Positions 36,094-44,186 of a stretch of DNA of 64,000 bases are shown here, one piece after another. Both the position numbers and the translations under genes were made by a program. Below the pieces are notes generated by a model that was not told where the DNA came from, did no database searches, and worked only from the letters and a program-made list of their open reading frames with translations. Numbering within the stretch: position 1 is the stretch's first letter; each line of letters begins with the position of its first letter. Source of the stretch: a virus; IMG/VR virus record IMGVR_UViG_3300006914_000013, positions 20,386 to 84,385 of that record; one strand, 5' to 3'.

Positions 36094-36336
36094 TCATTCC
36101 TTCTCAGGTGGTGGGGGTACTTCGCCATGCACAGTGGCCCAGCAGTCGAGCAGCAGTTCGGCGACTCGTAGCGGGTACCGGCTTTGCATGATCTTGCGTA
36201 CACCAGGGCGATCAGCGACCGGCAACTGGTTCACGATGTTGCGGGCCACCGCACGCACGGCGGCGTCGGTCTTGTGGATGCGGGCGGCGAGGACGATCAG
36301 CAGCACGGCGTCGACCGCGTTGTACCGGGCGGCCAT
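36094..36336 (-). CDS. Hypothetical helical protein, 80 aa
   Basis: Ala/Val/Arg-rich helices (LLIVLAARIHKTDAAVRAVA). The ATG shares a base with the upstream stop (TGATG). No family recognised. Confidence 0.6.
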   Translation of the reverse strand: MAARYNAVDAVLLIVLAARIHKTDAAVRAVARNIVNQLPVADRPGVRKIMQSRYPLRVAELLLDCWATVHGEVPPPPEKE

Positions 36337-36554
36337 CAGCTGAGCCCCACGGTTTGCATGGTCTTGCTGCGCACGCGCTGGGGTTCGATCCGGTAGGTGA
36401 CCAGCGGGTTCTTGGCGCGCTGCTTACGCAGGCAGGCGTCCGCTTCGTCGCGGTCAAAGGTGCTGAGCAGGGACACCCAGCCGTGACCGACGTAGAGGCC
36501 CTGCACATGGTAAAGGTCGTAGGTGATGCGGCGGGACGGACGGGGGGAACGCAT
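36336..36554 (-). CDS. Hypothetical protein, 72 aa
   Basis: The ATG at 36554 follows AAGGAAG. The product has a small alpha/beta pattern (YDLYHVQGLYVGHGWVSLLS) with a D-R-D-E-A-D helix. Coupled to the next gene. Confidence 0.6.
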   Translation of the reverse strand: MRSPRPSRRITYDLYHVQGLYVGHGWVSLLSTFDRDEADACLRKQRAKNPLVTYRIEPQRVRSKTMQTVGLS

Positions 36555-36622
36555 GGGGGCTTCCTTGTTCTTGGAATTCTCCCCACACATTGCCTTGGTT
36601 GCAGGTGGCCAGCAACTGCGAG

Positions 36623-36868
36623 TTAAAGCCCCCCGTAGCCGTCTTTTTCCAGCGCGACCTTGATCAGCCCGCTGATGGTTTTCGGCCCGGCGGCGGTGTC
36701 CTTGTTCGACAGGCGGCGGGTTTCCAGTTCACGGATCATCGACTTCGGCAAGCTGATGGTGATCGAGGCCGGGACATCTTTCTCGCCGTCCCCCGCCACA
36801 CCCGCCAAGCGTTTGGCCAAGTCCCCAGCGATCTGCGCTTGGCTTTTCTCTGCCTCTGCCTTACCCAT
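36623..36868 (-). CDS. Partition DNA-binding protein, ribbon-helix-helix type (ParB/ParG-like)
   Basis: 81 aa, start overlapping the parA stop by 8 nt. The segment PASITISLPKSMIRELETRR (residues ~33-52) has the strand-helix spacing of MetJ/Arc folds, with a flexible charged N-terminus. In type Ib partition systems a small RHH protein encoded after ParA binds the centromere and stimulates the ATPase. This is the natural partner of the ParA here. Confidence 0.7.
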   Translation of the reverse strand: MGKAEAEKSQAQIAGDLAKRLAGVAGDGEKDVPASITISLPKSMIRELETRRLSNKDTAAGPKTISGLIKVALEKDGYGGL

Positions 36869-37502
36869 AAAACACCTCGTCCAGTAGTTCGTTGATTTCT
36901 TCTTTGGCTTTGTTGCTGCCGCACTCCAGCACCGACAGCCCCTTTTTCATGCTGCTTTTGTAGATTTTGCGGTAGCGCCCGACGCTGTTCAGCACCTCAA
37001 ACTCGGGGTACGGCAGCAGGGCTTCAAGGAATTCCGCACGCTCGATGACCCTGCCTTGGGCGTGGGTTTCGCCGAACGTCTGATAGATCAGGACGCGCAG
37101 TTTCGGGTTCGACGGCGAAATCTCGGCGTACTGCTTGCGCAGGCGCTTGAGCGTGTCGGTGTCCAGTTCACTGCATTGCAGCGGGCAGATGACTATGTCC
37201 GCCACGCACATCGACGTGATCAGTTCCGTGCTGTTGTGCCCGGCCACGTCGATCAGCACATGCTCGTACTTGTCGGCCAGGTTGGCGACGGCGTTCACCA
37301 GGTTGCCGTACTTCTGCGCGTGCGGGACCACCGGCTGGTGTTCGGCGGCTGCCCGGTTGCCGTGCCAGAGGTGACAACTGCCCTGCCCATCACCATCGAG
37401 CACGACCACGTCCTTGCCTCTAATCGTCAGACCGATCGCGAGGTTCATGCAGGTGGTCGTCTTGCCCACCCCACCCTTGTTGCTGCCCACGACAACTTTC
37501 AT
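36861..37502 (-). CDS. parA: ParA family partition ATPase
   Basis: 213 aa; the first Met with a GAGG site is at 37502 (a longer frame reaches 37583). The deviant Walker A NKGGVGKTT is at residues 8-16, Walker A' DGDGQGSCHLW near 40, and Walker B HVLIDVAGH near 85. It is short and lacks the N-terminal HTH of type Ia ParA, fitting type Ib. It segregates plasmid copies at cell division, strong evidence that this phage is maintained as a plasmid. The upstream region carries nested inverted repeats. Confidence 0.92.
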   Translation of the reverse strand: MKVVVGSNKGGVGKTTTCMNLAIGLTIRGKDVVVLDGDGQGSCHLWHGNRAAAEHQPVVPHAQKYGNLVNAVANLADKYEHVLIDVAGHNSTELITSMCVADIVICPLQCSELDTDTLKRLRKQYAEISPSNPKLRVLIYQTFGETHAQGRVIERAEFLEALLPYPEFEVLNSVGRYRKIYKSSMKKGLSVLECGSNKAKEEINELLDEVFYG

Positions 37503-37512
37503 AAAATTGGCC

Positions 37513-37556
37513 CTCACCAGTTTTAAAACCCGTTGGTACACAGTACCGCTGGTGAG
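37513..37556 (-). promoter_or_regulatory. Nested inverted repeats upstream of parA (operator candidate)
   Basis: Outer arms CTCACCAG (37513-37520) and CTGGTGAG (37549-37556) enclose GGTAC-ACA-GTACC (37535-37547). The sequence starts 11 bases upstream of the parA start, so it could be a binding site for the RHH protein and act as centromere or autoregulatory operator. The inner element recurs at 55,440. Confidence 0.6.
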
Positions 37557-37569
37557 CCTAGCGTCCGCG

Positions 37570-37604
37570 CCATGAATACGCAATTCATGTATGTGAATTC
37601 ATGG
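37570..37604. repeat. ATGAATT-type inverted repeat upstream of parA
   Basis: CCATGAAT (37570-37577) and ATTCATGG (37597-37604) flank a further CAATTCATG. Together with the adjacent GGTAC palindrome it forms a dense cis-acting block. The gap from 37605 to 37794 beyond it shows no gene. Confidence 0.55.
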
Positions 37605-37794
37605 AAAGTGGCGTCTGTCGGCAGGCTTTGCTCGGCGGGACAGGGTGATCTAGAGTTCTAGCGAGGGGCAAAGGTGCTGCCGGACGAATTCTCCCCATAA
37701 GCCGGCACTCACGCAGAACGGACGGGGTTGCGTCTACCGCGCTGAAAGATGCGCGATTAGCCAGAGCGGACAGACACGGCCTTTGCCCCTCCCC

Positions 37795-38415
37795 TCACCC
37801 CTTCGGGAAAAAGTCGCGGATGTCCGCGTGCATCGACCCGAGCGTCATCATGAACAGCGCCGCGTCGACGCCGTGCAGGTTGAGCGACGGCACTAGGCTG
37901 TTCTGCGGGGCGATCGCCGTGGAGCAGAAGAACGGGTCGTCGGCCATGTTGAAGTGCAACCGGCAGGCCAGCGGCCGAACCTCGTAGATCGAGCAGCGCC
38001 CACCCTTCAAGAAGGTGCAGGGCACGCCAAAGTATTTGTCCTGGATGGCCACGACATCCGCCGGAAACGCGCCGGTCTTCACCGGCTTGCGCCCGATCAC
38101 TTCGCCGATGCGCCGCGCTTCGACATCCGACATCAGCACGGCGATGTTGCAGCAATGACTACAGCCCTTGCGGCAGGCGGTGAACGGCAGGATTTCTTCG
38201 CTGGCCTCATCCACCAGCTTGACCAGCTTGTTGTAACGAATGCGCTGGCTCAGTGGCAGTCGCGCTATCTCCATCGCTTCATCGCCGAGGCGGCCCGCTG
38301 CGGCGGTCTTGGCGTTCAGGCGGGCGACGTTGACTTGGGCTTGGGCCTCGGCCTGCTCGCGCAGGGCGGGCAGTTGCTCAACCGGGATCAGGGTCGCAGG
38401 GTCGGGGCGTTTCAT
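37795..38415 (-). CDS. YkgJ-type CxxCxxCC metal-binding protein
   Basis: 206 aa from the ATG at 38415, overlapping the upstream stop (ATGA). The cluster CRKGCSHCC near residue 85 and later PCTFLKGGRCSIYEVRPLAC match the YkgJ family (zinc or iron chelating, PF03692). The biological role of the family is poorly defined. It is the last gene before the partition region and is followed by a ~290-base gap to parA containing only repeats. Confidence 0.8.
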   Translation of the reverse strand: MKRPDPATLIPVEQLPALREQAEAQAQVNVARLNAKTAAAGRLGDEAMEIARLPLSQRIRYNKLVKLVDEASEEILPFTACRKGCSHCCNIAVLMSDVEARRIGEVIGRKPVKTGAFPADVVAIQDKYFGVPCTFLKGGRCSIYEVRPLACRLHFNMADDPFFCSTAIAPQNSLVPSLNLHGVDAALFMMTLGSMHADIRDFFPKG

Positions 38416-38741
38416 GCCTTGTCCTCCACCCACCAGACGCTCTCGATTTCCAGCAGCGGGTCACCGTGGCGCGGGTGCCCTTCCTCCATCTTGCCGGTGG
38501 CTTTGCTGCGGTACGGCGGGTTATCGAAGCGGGTCAGCGTGACACCGGCCACCCCGTTGGCTTCCAGCAAGCCCTTGGCCTGGCGCAGGCGGCTGGCCTG
38601 TTCCTCCCGGGGCAGCCCGGTGGGCGCTTCCAGGTACACGGTGCAGAAGTGCCCGCCGTGGCGGCGGGTGTCGATGGTCAGGCCCAGGTGTTCGGCCTCG
38701 CGTCTTATTTCAGCGACGACTTCAGCGTCAGTCAGAGACAT
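38412..38741 (-). CDS. Hypothetical protein, 109 aa
   Basis: An acidic N-terminal helix (LTDAEVVAEIRREAEHLGL) followed by strand and helix (FCTVYLEAPTGLPREEQA). Coupled to the YkgJ-type gene. A 7-bp inverted repeat GGTAAAC/GTTTACC lies in the 87-base gap upstream (38773-38791). No family recognised. Confidence 0.65.
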   Translation of the reverse strand: MSLTDAEVVAEIRREAEHLGLTIDTRRHGGHFCTVYLEAPTGLPREEQASRLRQAKGLLEANGVAGVTLTRFDNPPYRSKATGKMEEGHPRHGDPLLEIESVWWVEDKA

Positions 38742-38828
38742 GGCAGTTTCTCTCAGGGGTAAGGGGCGGCGGGGTAAACCGGCAGTTTACCAGCCGCGTC
38801 CGGGGTGGGTGGAACAACTGTCGAGCGG

Positions 38829-39227
38829 TCAGGCCGTGGCCTGTAGCGCGGGCGGGCTGGTGTTCTGGAACGGCTTTTCCCAGGTGCCGAAGGTCAGGTC
38901 GATGTAATGCCCCACGTCGAAGTAGTCGGTCATGGGGTCGCTGTTGTCGTGGTTGTCGTGGTTCATCGCGTCGATGATCTTGCCAACCTGCTCGCGCAGG
39001 GCTTCGTCTTTGATGTGGTCCTTGTACCAACAGGTGTTGACGTTGTAGTAGGTCTCGTTGCGCAGGGGCTGGCCCATCAGGCCCAGTACGTCGACCGGCG
39101 CGGAATACACGGTGCAGATCAGCGTGCTGTGGTGCCGCACCCTCAGGCTGTACTTCCAGTCTTTGGGGATCACCTCTTTCAGCAGTTTGGCGATTTCGGC
39201 TTTGTGCGCCTGGCTCATGTAGGCCAT
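38829..39227 (-). CDS. Conserved phage hypothetical protein, 132 aa
   Basis: The start AYMSQAHKAEIAKLLKEVIP followed by W-K-Y-S-L-R-V-R-H-H-S-T is a pattern I recall from several large-phage and plasmid proteins without known function. The C-terminal half is rich in His, Asp and Tyr (DYFDVGHYIDLTFGTWEKPF). Confidence 0.7.
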   Translation of the reverse strand: MAYMSQAHKAEIAKLLKEVIPKDWKYSLRVRHHSTLICTVYSAPVDVLGLMGQPLRNETYYNVNTCWYKDHIKDEALREQVGKIIDAMNHDNHDNSDPMTDYFDVGHYIDLTFGTWEKPFQNTSPPALQATA

Positions 39228-39254
39228 GACGTTCTCCTTTGTACGGGCGTGAGC

Positions 39255-39281
39255 GGGCCTGCCGGGATGGTTGGCTGGCCC
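39255..39281. repeat. Intergenic repeat, copy A
   Basis: GGGCCTGCCGGG followed by TTGGCTGGCCC, with GGGCC/GGCCC ends inverted. A near-identical copy lies at 39727-39752 in the next intergenic gap. Each sits upstream of a phage hypothetical gene. Confidence 0.65.
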
Positions 39282-39311
39282 GCGGGGGTGGGGTTTCAGG
39301 GGTGTGGGGCG

Positions 39312-39698
39312 TCAGGCTTTCTTGTAGTAGCGTTCCGCGTCCGTCTCTTTCAACTTGTAGCGCTTGCCCTCGGCGTTCTCGATGATCCACGGGTATTCCG
39401 AACTGCGGCTGTTGTACTTGACCAGGCGGCTGACGCCGATGCGCGGGATGTCAGGGCGCAGGGCCGGGTCGAGGCCGTACATCGTGGCGTACTGGATCGC
39501 CATGGTTTCTTCCATGCTCATCTTGCCCTTCACCTGGAATTCCACCTTGAGCGAGCAGGAACCCTCGGAAAAGCTGATGTTGCCCGGCTTGACCTCGATC
39601 ATCGGGTCAAGGTCTTTGAGCGCCACGTCCACCATGGCGCGCAGCAGTTTCAGGTTGGCCTTGTTGAAGCCGTCTTTGAATGCGGAAGTGTCTGACAT
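39312..39698 (-). CDS. Hypothetical protein, 128 aa
   Basis: Preceded by AAAGGAG. Helical N-terminus (FNKANLKLLRAMVDVALKDL), central strands (SCSLKVEFQVKGKMSMEET), basic C-terminus ending YKKA. No family recognised; flanked by the two copies of the GGGCCTGCC repeat. Confidence 0.65.
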   Translation of the reverse strand: MSDTSAFKDGFNKANLKLLRAMVDVALKDLDPMIEVKPGNISFSEGSCSLKVEFQVKGKMSMEETMAIQYATMYGLDPALRPDIPRIGVSRLVKYNSRSSEYPWIIENAEGKRYKLKETDAERYYKKA

Positions 39699-39726
39699 GG
39701 TGTTTCTCCTTTCTACAGGCAGGGGT

Positions 39727-39752
39727 GGGCCTGCCGGGGTGTTGGCTGGCCC
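39727..39752. repeat. Intergenic repeat, copy B
   Basis: Second copy of the GGGCCTGCCGGG...TTGGCTGGCCC sequence, one base shorter than copy A. It lies 29 bases upstream of the 128-aa gene start. Confidence 0.65.
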
Positions 39753-39785
39753 ATAAGGTTGGGGGTTTACGGGGTGCGGCGGGGG

Positions 39786-40181
39786 TTACTCGGGGTTAGC
39801 CAGATCCACCTTTGTGGTCTCGCCGGTGAGGGAGTCAACCACGGTGAACACGCAGGCGGTGTCCGGTTCGCCTAAGCGGATGCGCGACTGGAAGTAAGCG
39901 TCCGCCGCGTCCTGCGCCGCCATCCTTGGGTTGTCGGCTTCCTGGTCCACTTCCCAGCGCACCACGTACTCTGGAACGGTGCGGCAGTCGTCCGCGTCGA
40001 GGTTGAAGAACCAGGCGTTGGCGCTGTGGCCACAGTCCTGACAGGTCATGGGGGATTCCGCGTCAAACTCATGGTCGCCGTCGATTTCGGTTTCGAAGTT
40101 GTCCGCAGATTGAATCAGGTTGGCGGTGGTCATGATGGCCACCTGCAAGCTGGTTGATTTGCATTTTGGGCATTGCCACAT
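39786..40181 (-). CDS. Zinc-ribbon protein, 131 aa
   Basis: An N-terminal CPKC (residues 4-7) pairs with CQDC near residue 47 to form a probable zinc ribbon, interrupted by an acidic loop. The C-terminal part is an acidic alpha/beta domain. It might bind nucleic acid or a host protein. Confidence 0.65.
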   Translation of the reverse strand: MWQCPKCKSTSLQVAIMTTANLIQSADNFETEIDGDHEFDAESPMTCQDCGHSANAWFFNLDADDCRTVPEYVVRWEVDQEADNPRMAAQDAADAYFQSRIRLGEPDTACVFTVVDSLTGETTKVDLANPE

Positions 40182-40204
40182 GGTTGCGATCCTCTAGGGG
40201 TGGG

Positions 40205-40399
40205 TTAGTTACTGGCGCGCTCGGCGAACCAGGCTTGCGCCGCCGGTTCGCATTCTTCCAGGGTGTCGACGGCGCCGACGTAGTCCAGACATTCCTCGCT
40301 GGCGAACAGCTCATAGACCGGCACGGTGGGGTCGTACACGGCCCACACCTCCAGCCCGTTCTTGCGGCCGTCCGTGGCAATCAGGATTGGCTTGTTCAT
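40205..40399 (-). CDS. Hypothetical protein, 64 aa
   Basis: The ATG at 40399 overlaps the upstream stop (ATGA), which excludes longer starts. Pattern ILIATDGRKNGLEVWAVYD, then an acidic Cys-containing helix. No family recognised. Confidence 0.65.
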   Translation of the reverse strand: MNKPILIATDGRKNGLEVWAVYDPTVPVYELFASEECLDYVGAVDTLEECEPAAQAWFAERASN

Positions 40400-40686
40400 G
40401 CCGAGTCCTCCGGCAGTTTGATCAGCAGGGTCACGCCGTGGCGGCTGCCGCCGAGCCCGGAACGGCACAGCTCGCATTCCTGCCAGCTGAACTCGTCGTT
40501 GCCGTAGCCTTCGGGGTCGTCCTCGGTCGGGGCGACCCCACAGTTGAAGTGGGCGTCTTTGCCGTCCACTTCCCGGGCGATCGCCTCGGTAAACTCGCTC
40601 TCCTGGCGATCCTCGGGCACATCGCCGTTGGCGATGTACAGCAGGCAGTCTTGGCAGACGCTGTATTCGATGGTGTCGAAGTTCAT
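40396..40686 (-). CDS. Cys-pair protein, 96 aa
   Basis: The ATG at 40686 overlaps the upstream stop. CQDC near residue 11 and CELC near residue 71 suggest a zinc-binding unit with an acidic insert. Part of a run of overlapping small genes. Confidence 0.65.
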   Translation of the reverse strand: MNFDTIEYSVCQDCLLYIANGDVPEDRQESEFTEAIAREVDGKDAHFNCGVAPTEDDPEGYGNDEFSWQECELCRSGLGGSRHGVTLLIKLPEDSA

Positions 40687-40964
40687 GGTTGACCCCTCCA
40701 GGCCAAGTATCTGGCTTTCTGTTCGTCGCTGAGCCAGTGGCCCCGGTCCAGCTTGTCGACCCACACATCCCCGTCCGCGTCCACGCTGGCGGTGATGCAG
40801 TTGAACCATTCGCAGATCCCGTCCTCGTCGTCCGGGGTGATGGTCACCTCAACCAGCGCGTCAAACTGCGCCTGCTGGTCGCCTTCCCAGTCAGACATTT
40901 CAGAGCGCCAGTTGTCCTCAGTGTCGACCGAGCCGGTGGCGGTGTTCATCAGGTAACGGGTCAT
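40683..40964 (-). CDS. Hypothetical acidic protein, 93 aa
   Basis: Strongly acidic and Trp-rich (WRSEMSDWEGDQQAQFDALV, ITPDDEDGICEWFN). It starts 1 nt after the upstream gene ends. No family recognised. Confidence 0.6.
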   Translation of the reverse strand: MTRYLMNTATGSVDTEDNWRSEMSDWEGDQQAQFDALVEVTITPDDEDGICEWFNCITASVDADGDVWVDKLDRGHWLSDEQKARYLAWRGQP

Positions 40965-40965
40965 G

Positions 40966-41523
40966 TCACACCTCGCTGAGTGGGCCGATCCAGTAGCCCT
41001 TGACGGTGACGCTGCCCTTCTCTTGCAGTTCCTTCGTCGCCGCGTCGGCCCTGGCGATGTGCGCCGGGGTCCCGCCGCCCTCGATCTGCAACAGCGTCAG
41101 GTTGAGGGCGTGCTTCTTGACGCAGCCGATCTTGCCGTTGGGTCTACGCATCCCGTAATACTCAACGCCTTTGTCCGCATCGGGGACCTCGTAGGCGTCG
41201 ACGCAGATTTGCGACGACTTGACCTTGATTTCGATGCACAGCAGGTTGGGGATTTCCAAGTAGCGCTGCAAATCGGAGAGGGGCATGTGCTCGCCGAAGT
41301 CATCGCCGCCGAACTTGGCGTGGCAGGTGTCATACCAGTCTTCATCCTTGCTCGGGTCGCAGCCCGGGAAGTAGATAATGCACTTCGGCGCCGGGTCCAT
41401 GCCCAGGGACATTCCGAGGTAGGCGCCCTGATCCTTGGCGATGAACCACTGGTCTTGCTTGTGCTCGATGCCGAAATCAACCAGCTGTTGAACCTGACGT
41501 TTGGACAATTCAATGGAGTGCAT
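40966..41523 (-). CDS. DUF3085-like plasmid/phage protein, 185 aa
   Basis: The segment QWFIAKDQGAYLGMSLGMDP resembles the DUF3085 family found on conjugative plasmids and integrative elements. The rest is an alpha/beta domain with several Cys. Function unknown. The family link is from memory and moderate. Confidence 0.55.
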   Translation of the reverse strand: MHSIELSKRQVQQLVDFGIEHKQDQWFIAKDQGAYLGMSLGMDPAPKCIIYFPGCDPSKDEDWYDTCHAKFGGDDFGEHMPLSDLQRYLEIPNLLCIEIKVKSSQICVDAYEVPDADKGVEYYGMRRPNGKIGCVKKHALNLTLLQIEGGGTPAHIARADAATKELQEKGSVTVKGYWIGPLSEV

Positions 41524-41586
41524 GACGGTTACCTTCTTAGGGTTGGGGGGGTGTTACGGGGGTTATCGGCACCCTGATGGGTGGGG

Positions 41587-42120
41587 TTACAGGTTAGCGG
41601 CGCCCTTGACGATGCGAATGTTCGCTTCGCGGATGATCCGGCACAGCGCCTCTTCGTGGTCGCTGCCGTCGAATTCCTGGTCGATCTTTTCGAACACGGC
41701 GTTGGCCATGTCCATGATCTCGGTCATTTCGTTGGTGTCGCCTACCAGGGGGATGTCGAGCAGGTCCACCCACGCCACCGTCTGCCCGCCGATCCGCAAG
41801 CCGAGGATGCCCCGGATCGGCTTCTTGGTGGTGTCCGGGGTGTAGCAGCCGGACGGGTCAGTGATCCACAGTTCGCGGCCGTCGTCGGTGTCCACGCACA
41901 GGGCCTCACAGCCGCCGCCGGTGTCGATGACCACGAAACCGTAGTCTTTCACCGGGTCCGCTTCGAAGCGTCCGCACTCGCTGATGAAGGGGTTGCGGCA
42001 CTCGTCGCCTTCATGGATGAAGGCCAGCAGGTACGGGCTGTAGGCCACGCTTTCCGGCTGTTCGAACAGGTACATGCGGCCGTAGTTGGGAGTGATCAGT
42101 TTCGGGATGGAGTTTTTCAT
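41587..42120 (-). CDS. Hypothetical protein, 177 aa
   Basis: A beta-rich acidic protein (YGFVVIDTGGGCEALCVDTD, GRELWITDPSG) with a helical C-terminus. No family recognised. Followed closely by the next gene. Confidence 0.6.
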   Translation of the reverse strand: MKNSIPKLITPNYGRMYLFEQPESVAYSPYLLAFIHEGDECRNPFISECGRFEADPVKDYGFVVIDTGGGCEALCVDTDDGRELWITDPSGCYTPDTTKKPIRGILGLRIGGQTVAWVDLLDIPLVGDTNEMTEIMDMANAVFEKIDQEFDGSDHEEALCRIIREANIRIVKGAANL

Positions 42121-42124
42121 GGGG

Positions 42125-42658
42125 TTATTCCTGTTCAGCGATGCGTTTGAGTTCGTCCAGGGTTACTTGCTCCAGCCACTCCGGGCCGAAGTGATTGCGC
42201 AGGTATTGCAGGTGGCCACCGTCCGCGCCGTCTTTCGGGTAGCTGGCGCGGTACCAGCAGCGGTGCAGTTCCGCCTTCCACTTGCCGCCCTCACGGTTGG
42301 CGAAGACCAGCACGGCGGCGGCCTGTTCTTTGGTCGGCCGCCGCCCGAAGGCGACCACGGGCGGCGGGGCTTTCGGCGCGTAGTCGGGGAACGACTGGCG
42401 GGCGAACTTCTGCACGTCCGGCGGCAGGTCGTCCCACTTCACCCGTTTGCCCAGGTGCGGGCCTGGTGTGGCCGCGCCGTGCTGGCCGAAGCCTTGCGGA
42501 TGGAACGGGTGCTCACTGGCGCCGATGCTGTTGAAGGTGCCGTCGCGCTCGCGTTCTTCCTTGGCCCAGCGCGGCGGGACCACGGTGTAGCGATCCCAGG
42601 TCCCGCCGCCGTTGTCGTAGCAGCGCAGGACGGTGCCGTAGCGTTCGAAGATGGTCAT
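42125..42658 (-). CDS. Hypothetical protein, 177 aa
   Basis: The ATG at 42658 follows GAAGAGGA, which lies inside the end of the upstream gene. Contains Gly/His/Pro-rich loops in the middle and a helical C-terminus (FGPEWLEQVTLDELKRIAEQ). No family recognised. Confidence 0.6.
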   Translation of the reverse strand: MTIFERYGTVLRCYDNGGGTWDRYTVVPPRWAKEERERDGTFNSIGASEHPFHPQGFGQHGAATPGPHLGKRVKWDDLPPDVQKFARQSFPDYAPKAPPPVVAFGRRPTKEQAAAVLVFANREGGKWKAELHRCWYRASYPKDGADGGHLQYLRNHFGPEWLEQVTLDELKRIAEQE

Positions 42659-42660
42659 GG

Positions 42661-42885
42661 TCAGTCCTCTTCGGGGTGGGTTACAGACAGCTCCCACCAG
42701 CCGCGCCACATCACGCCGCCGAGGTCTTCCAGCAGTTCGCCTTCGTTGAAGCCCTCGCTGGCCAGCTGGATTGCCCGGGTAAACCCGGCTTCTTCCAGAC
42801 ATTCCCAGTGGCTCTTGGGTGGGTCGCTGGCGTCTTCCGGGTGCTGCCAGCGCAGGGTGATGGTGTATTTGCTTTCGTAGGCCAT
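42661..42885 (-). CDS. Hypothetical protein, 74 aa
   Basis: Trp-rich beta-alpha-beta pattern (KYTITLRWQHPEDASDPPKS, GGVMWRGWWELSV). Its 3' end doubles as the ribosome-binding site of the downstream gene. Confidence 0.6.
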   Translation of the reverse strand: MAYESKYTITLRWQHPEDASDPPKSHWECLEEAGFTRAIQLASEGFNEGELLEDLGGVMWRGWWELSVTHPEED

Positions 42886-42887
42886 GG

Positions 42888-43163
42888 TCAGTTCTCCAGG
42901 GCGAAGCGTGGCAGGAAGTGGCCGGTCAACCGGCCGGTGGTGCGGTCGATGTGATCGCGGATGCCGCAGGCGTCATGCAGGAAGTTGAAATTGTTGGAGG
43001 AATAGAGCGCCACCAGATCCAGCGGGCAGCCGTTGGCGTGGCAGGCGGTGAAGTCCATGGAGGCTTCCTGCCAATCGGCCTTGGGGTAGAACGCGCAATA
43101 GCGCCGGGTGATGTCATGCAGCAGCTTGGCGTCCCCCTCGGTGACCTCGAAATTGACGGTCAT
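42888..43163 (-). CDS. DUF6874-like phage protein, 91 aa
   Basis: The motif MDFTACHANGCPLDLVALYS followed by F-N-F-L-H-D-A-C-G-I-R and the end LTGHFLPRF is, from memory, the signature of the DUF6874 family found in phages and plasmids of Proteobacteria. No function is known. Confidence 0.7.
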   Translation of the reverse strand: MTVNFEVTEGDAKLLHDITRRYCAFYPKADWQEASMDFTACHANGCPLDLVALYSSNNFNFLHDACGIRDHIDRTTGRLTGHFLPRFALEN

Positions 43164-43777
43164 GGCTTGTTCGCTCCCACAGGGGCCGAGGCAGGGGCCA
43201 GCCCGGCTTCGGCTTCCTTGGCCAAGGCGCGCAGCACGTCGACCGGCTTGGTGTAGATCGAGGTCGGCGAGCCGCTGGCGATCAGGTCGGCCTTGCTGCG
43301 GGCGCCTTCGGCGATGTCGCGCAGGCGTTTCTCCAGATCCGCGATCCGGGCCGGAGTGGCCAGCCGATCAAGGCGAAACGATGCCTCGGGAAAGCGTTGT
43401 TTCTCGGCAGCCAGCACGCTGCGCGCCTCGGCTTCGGTGTACAGCGGGACCAGCACCGGGTCGGTGGTCAGGGGCAGCGGCCCCTCGTCGTCTTCGTCGC
43501 TGCGCTGTTGCAACCAAGTGGGGCGCGGCAAGCCGTACAGCGCAATGGCGTACTCCCGGGGTAGGGTGTTATGGGTCGGCCCGGTGTCCTCGTCGTCGAC
43601 CAACTCGTCCACGAAGGCGCCGGTGGTAACGCTCAGGCCGTGATTGAGTGCTTCGTAGACCGCGCCGCCGTTGGGCGCCGGATGGCTGCCCAGCAGTTGC
43701 AGCGCTTGTTTGGCCGCCTCGCGCAGCTCGGCCAGGTTGTCCGCGTCGAGGCGCACGTAGTTGATGGTGTCAGTCAT
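43160..43777 (-). CDS. Hypothetical protein, 205 aa
   Basis: The ATG at 43777 gives a clean start; earlier in-frame codons extend into the acetyltransferase gene. Helical and acidic with an Arg-rich helix (LATPARIADLEKRLRDIAEG). Overlaps the DUF6874-like gene by 4 nt. No family recognised. Confidence 0.6.
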   Translation of the reverse strand: MTDTINYVRLDADNLAELREAAKQALQLLGSHPAPNGGAVYEALNHGLSVTTGAFVDELVDDEDTGPTHNTLPREYAIALYGLPRPTWLQQRSDEDDEGPLPLTTDPVLVPLYTEAEARSVLAAEKQRFPEASFRLDRLATPARIADLEKRLRDIAEGARSKADLIASGSPTSIYTKPVDVLRALAKEAEAGLAPASAPVGANKP

Positions 43778-43808
43778 GGTTTGTTCGCTCCTACAGTTAG
43801 GGTTTGGC

Positions 43809-44186
43809 TCATCGTGGTATCTCCTTGTACAGGGTGTCATGGGTATGGCCCACCGGCCGGTAGCCCCGGCGCAGCAGGAAGGGCATCAGGTGTGGGTTGA
43901 TCACGTTCTCGGCCACCACCGCCTGCAGGCCGAGGGCGTCGGCGCGGCCTTCCAGTCTGCTCAGCAAGGTGCTGAACAGGCCCTGGCGCTGCGCCGACTC
44001 GGCGATCTGGCAATCCACCAACACCAGCGCGATCAGCATCTGGCCTTGGCACAGGCGCGGGTTGATCCGCACGTAGAGGTCAATCGCTTCGCTGCGCAGC
44101 CGGGCACGCACCAGGGCGTGCGGGCTGTCGCGTTCTTCGGCGAGGATGGTCAGCTGGTCGAGGATGGAGTCGATCATGCGCGACAT
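43809..44186 (-). CDS. GNAT-like N-acetyltransferase
   Basis: 125 aa with GGAGG four bases upstream. LIALVLVDCQIAESAQRQGL followed by F-S-T-L-L-S-R-L matches GNAT motif A, where Q-R-Q-G-L is the acetyl-CoA pyrophosphate loop; the C-terminus has the V-x-N-x-x-L-x-x-F-L-x-x-R-G-Y motif B pattern. It is short and may acetylate a small protein or metabolite. The target is unknown. Confidence 0.7.
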   Translation of the reverse strand: MSRMIDSILDQLTILAEERDSPHALVRARLRSEAIDLYVRINPRLCQGQMLIALVLVDCQIAESAQRQGLFSTLLSRLEGRADALGLQAVVAENVINPHLMPFLLRRGYRPVGHTHDTLYKEIPR

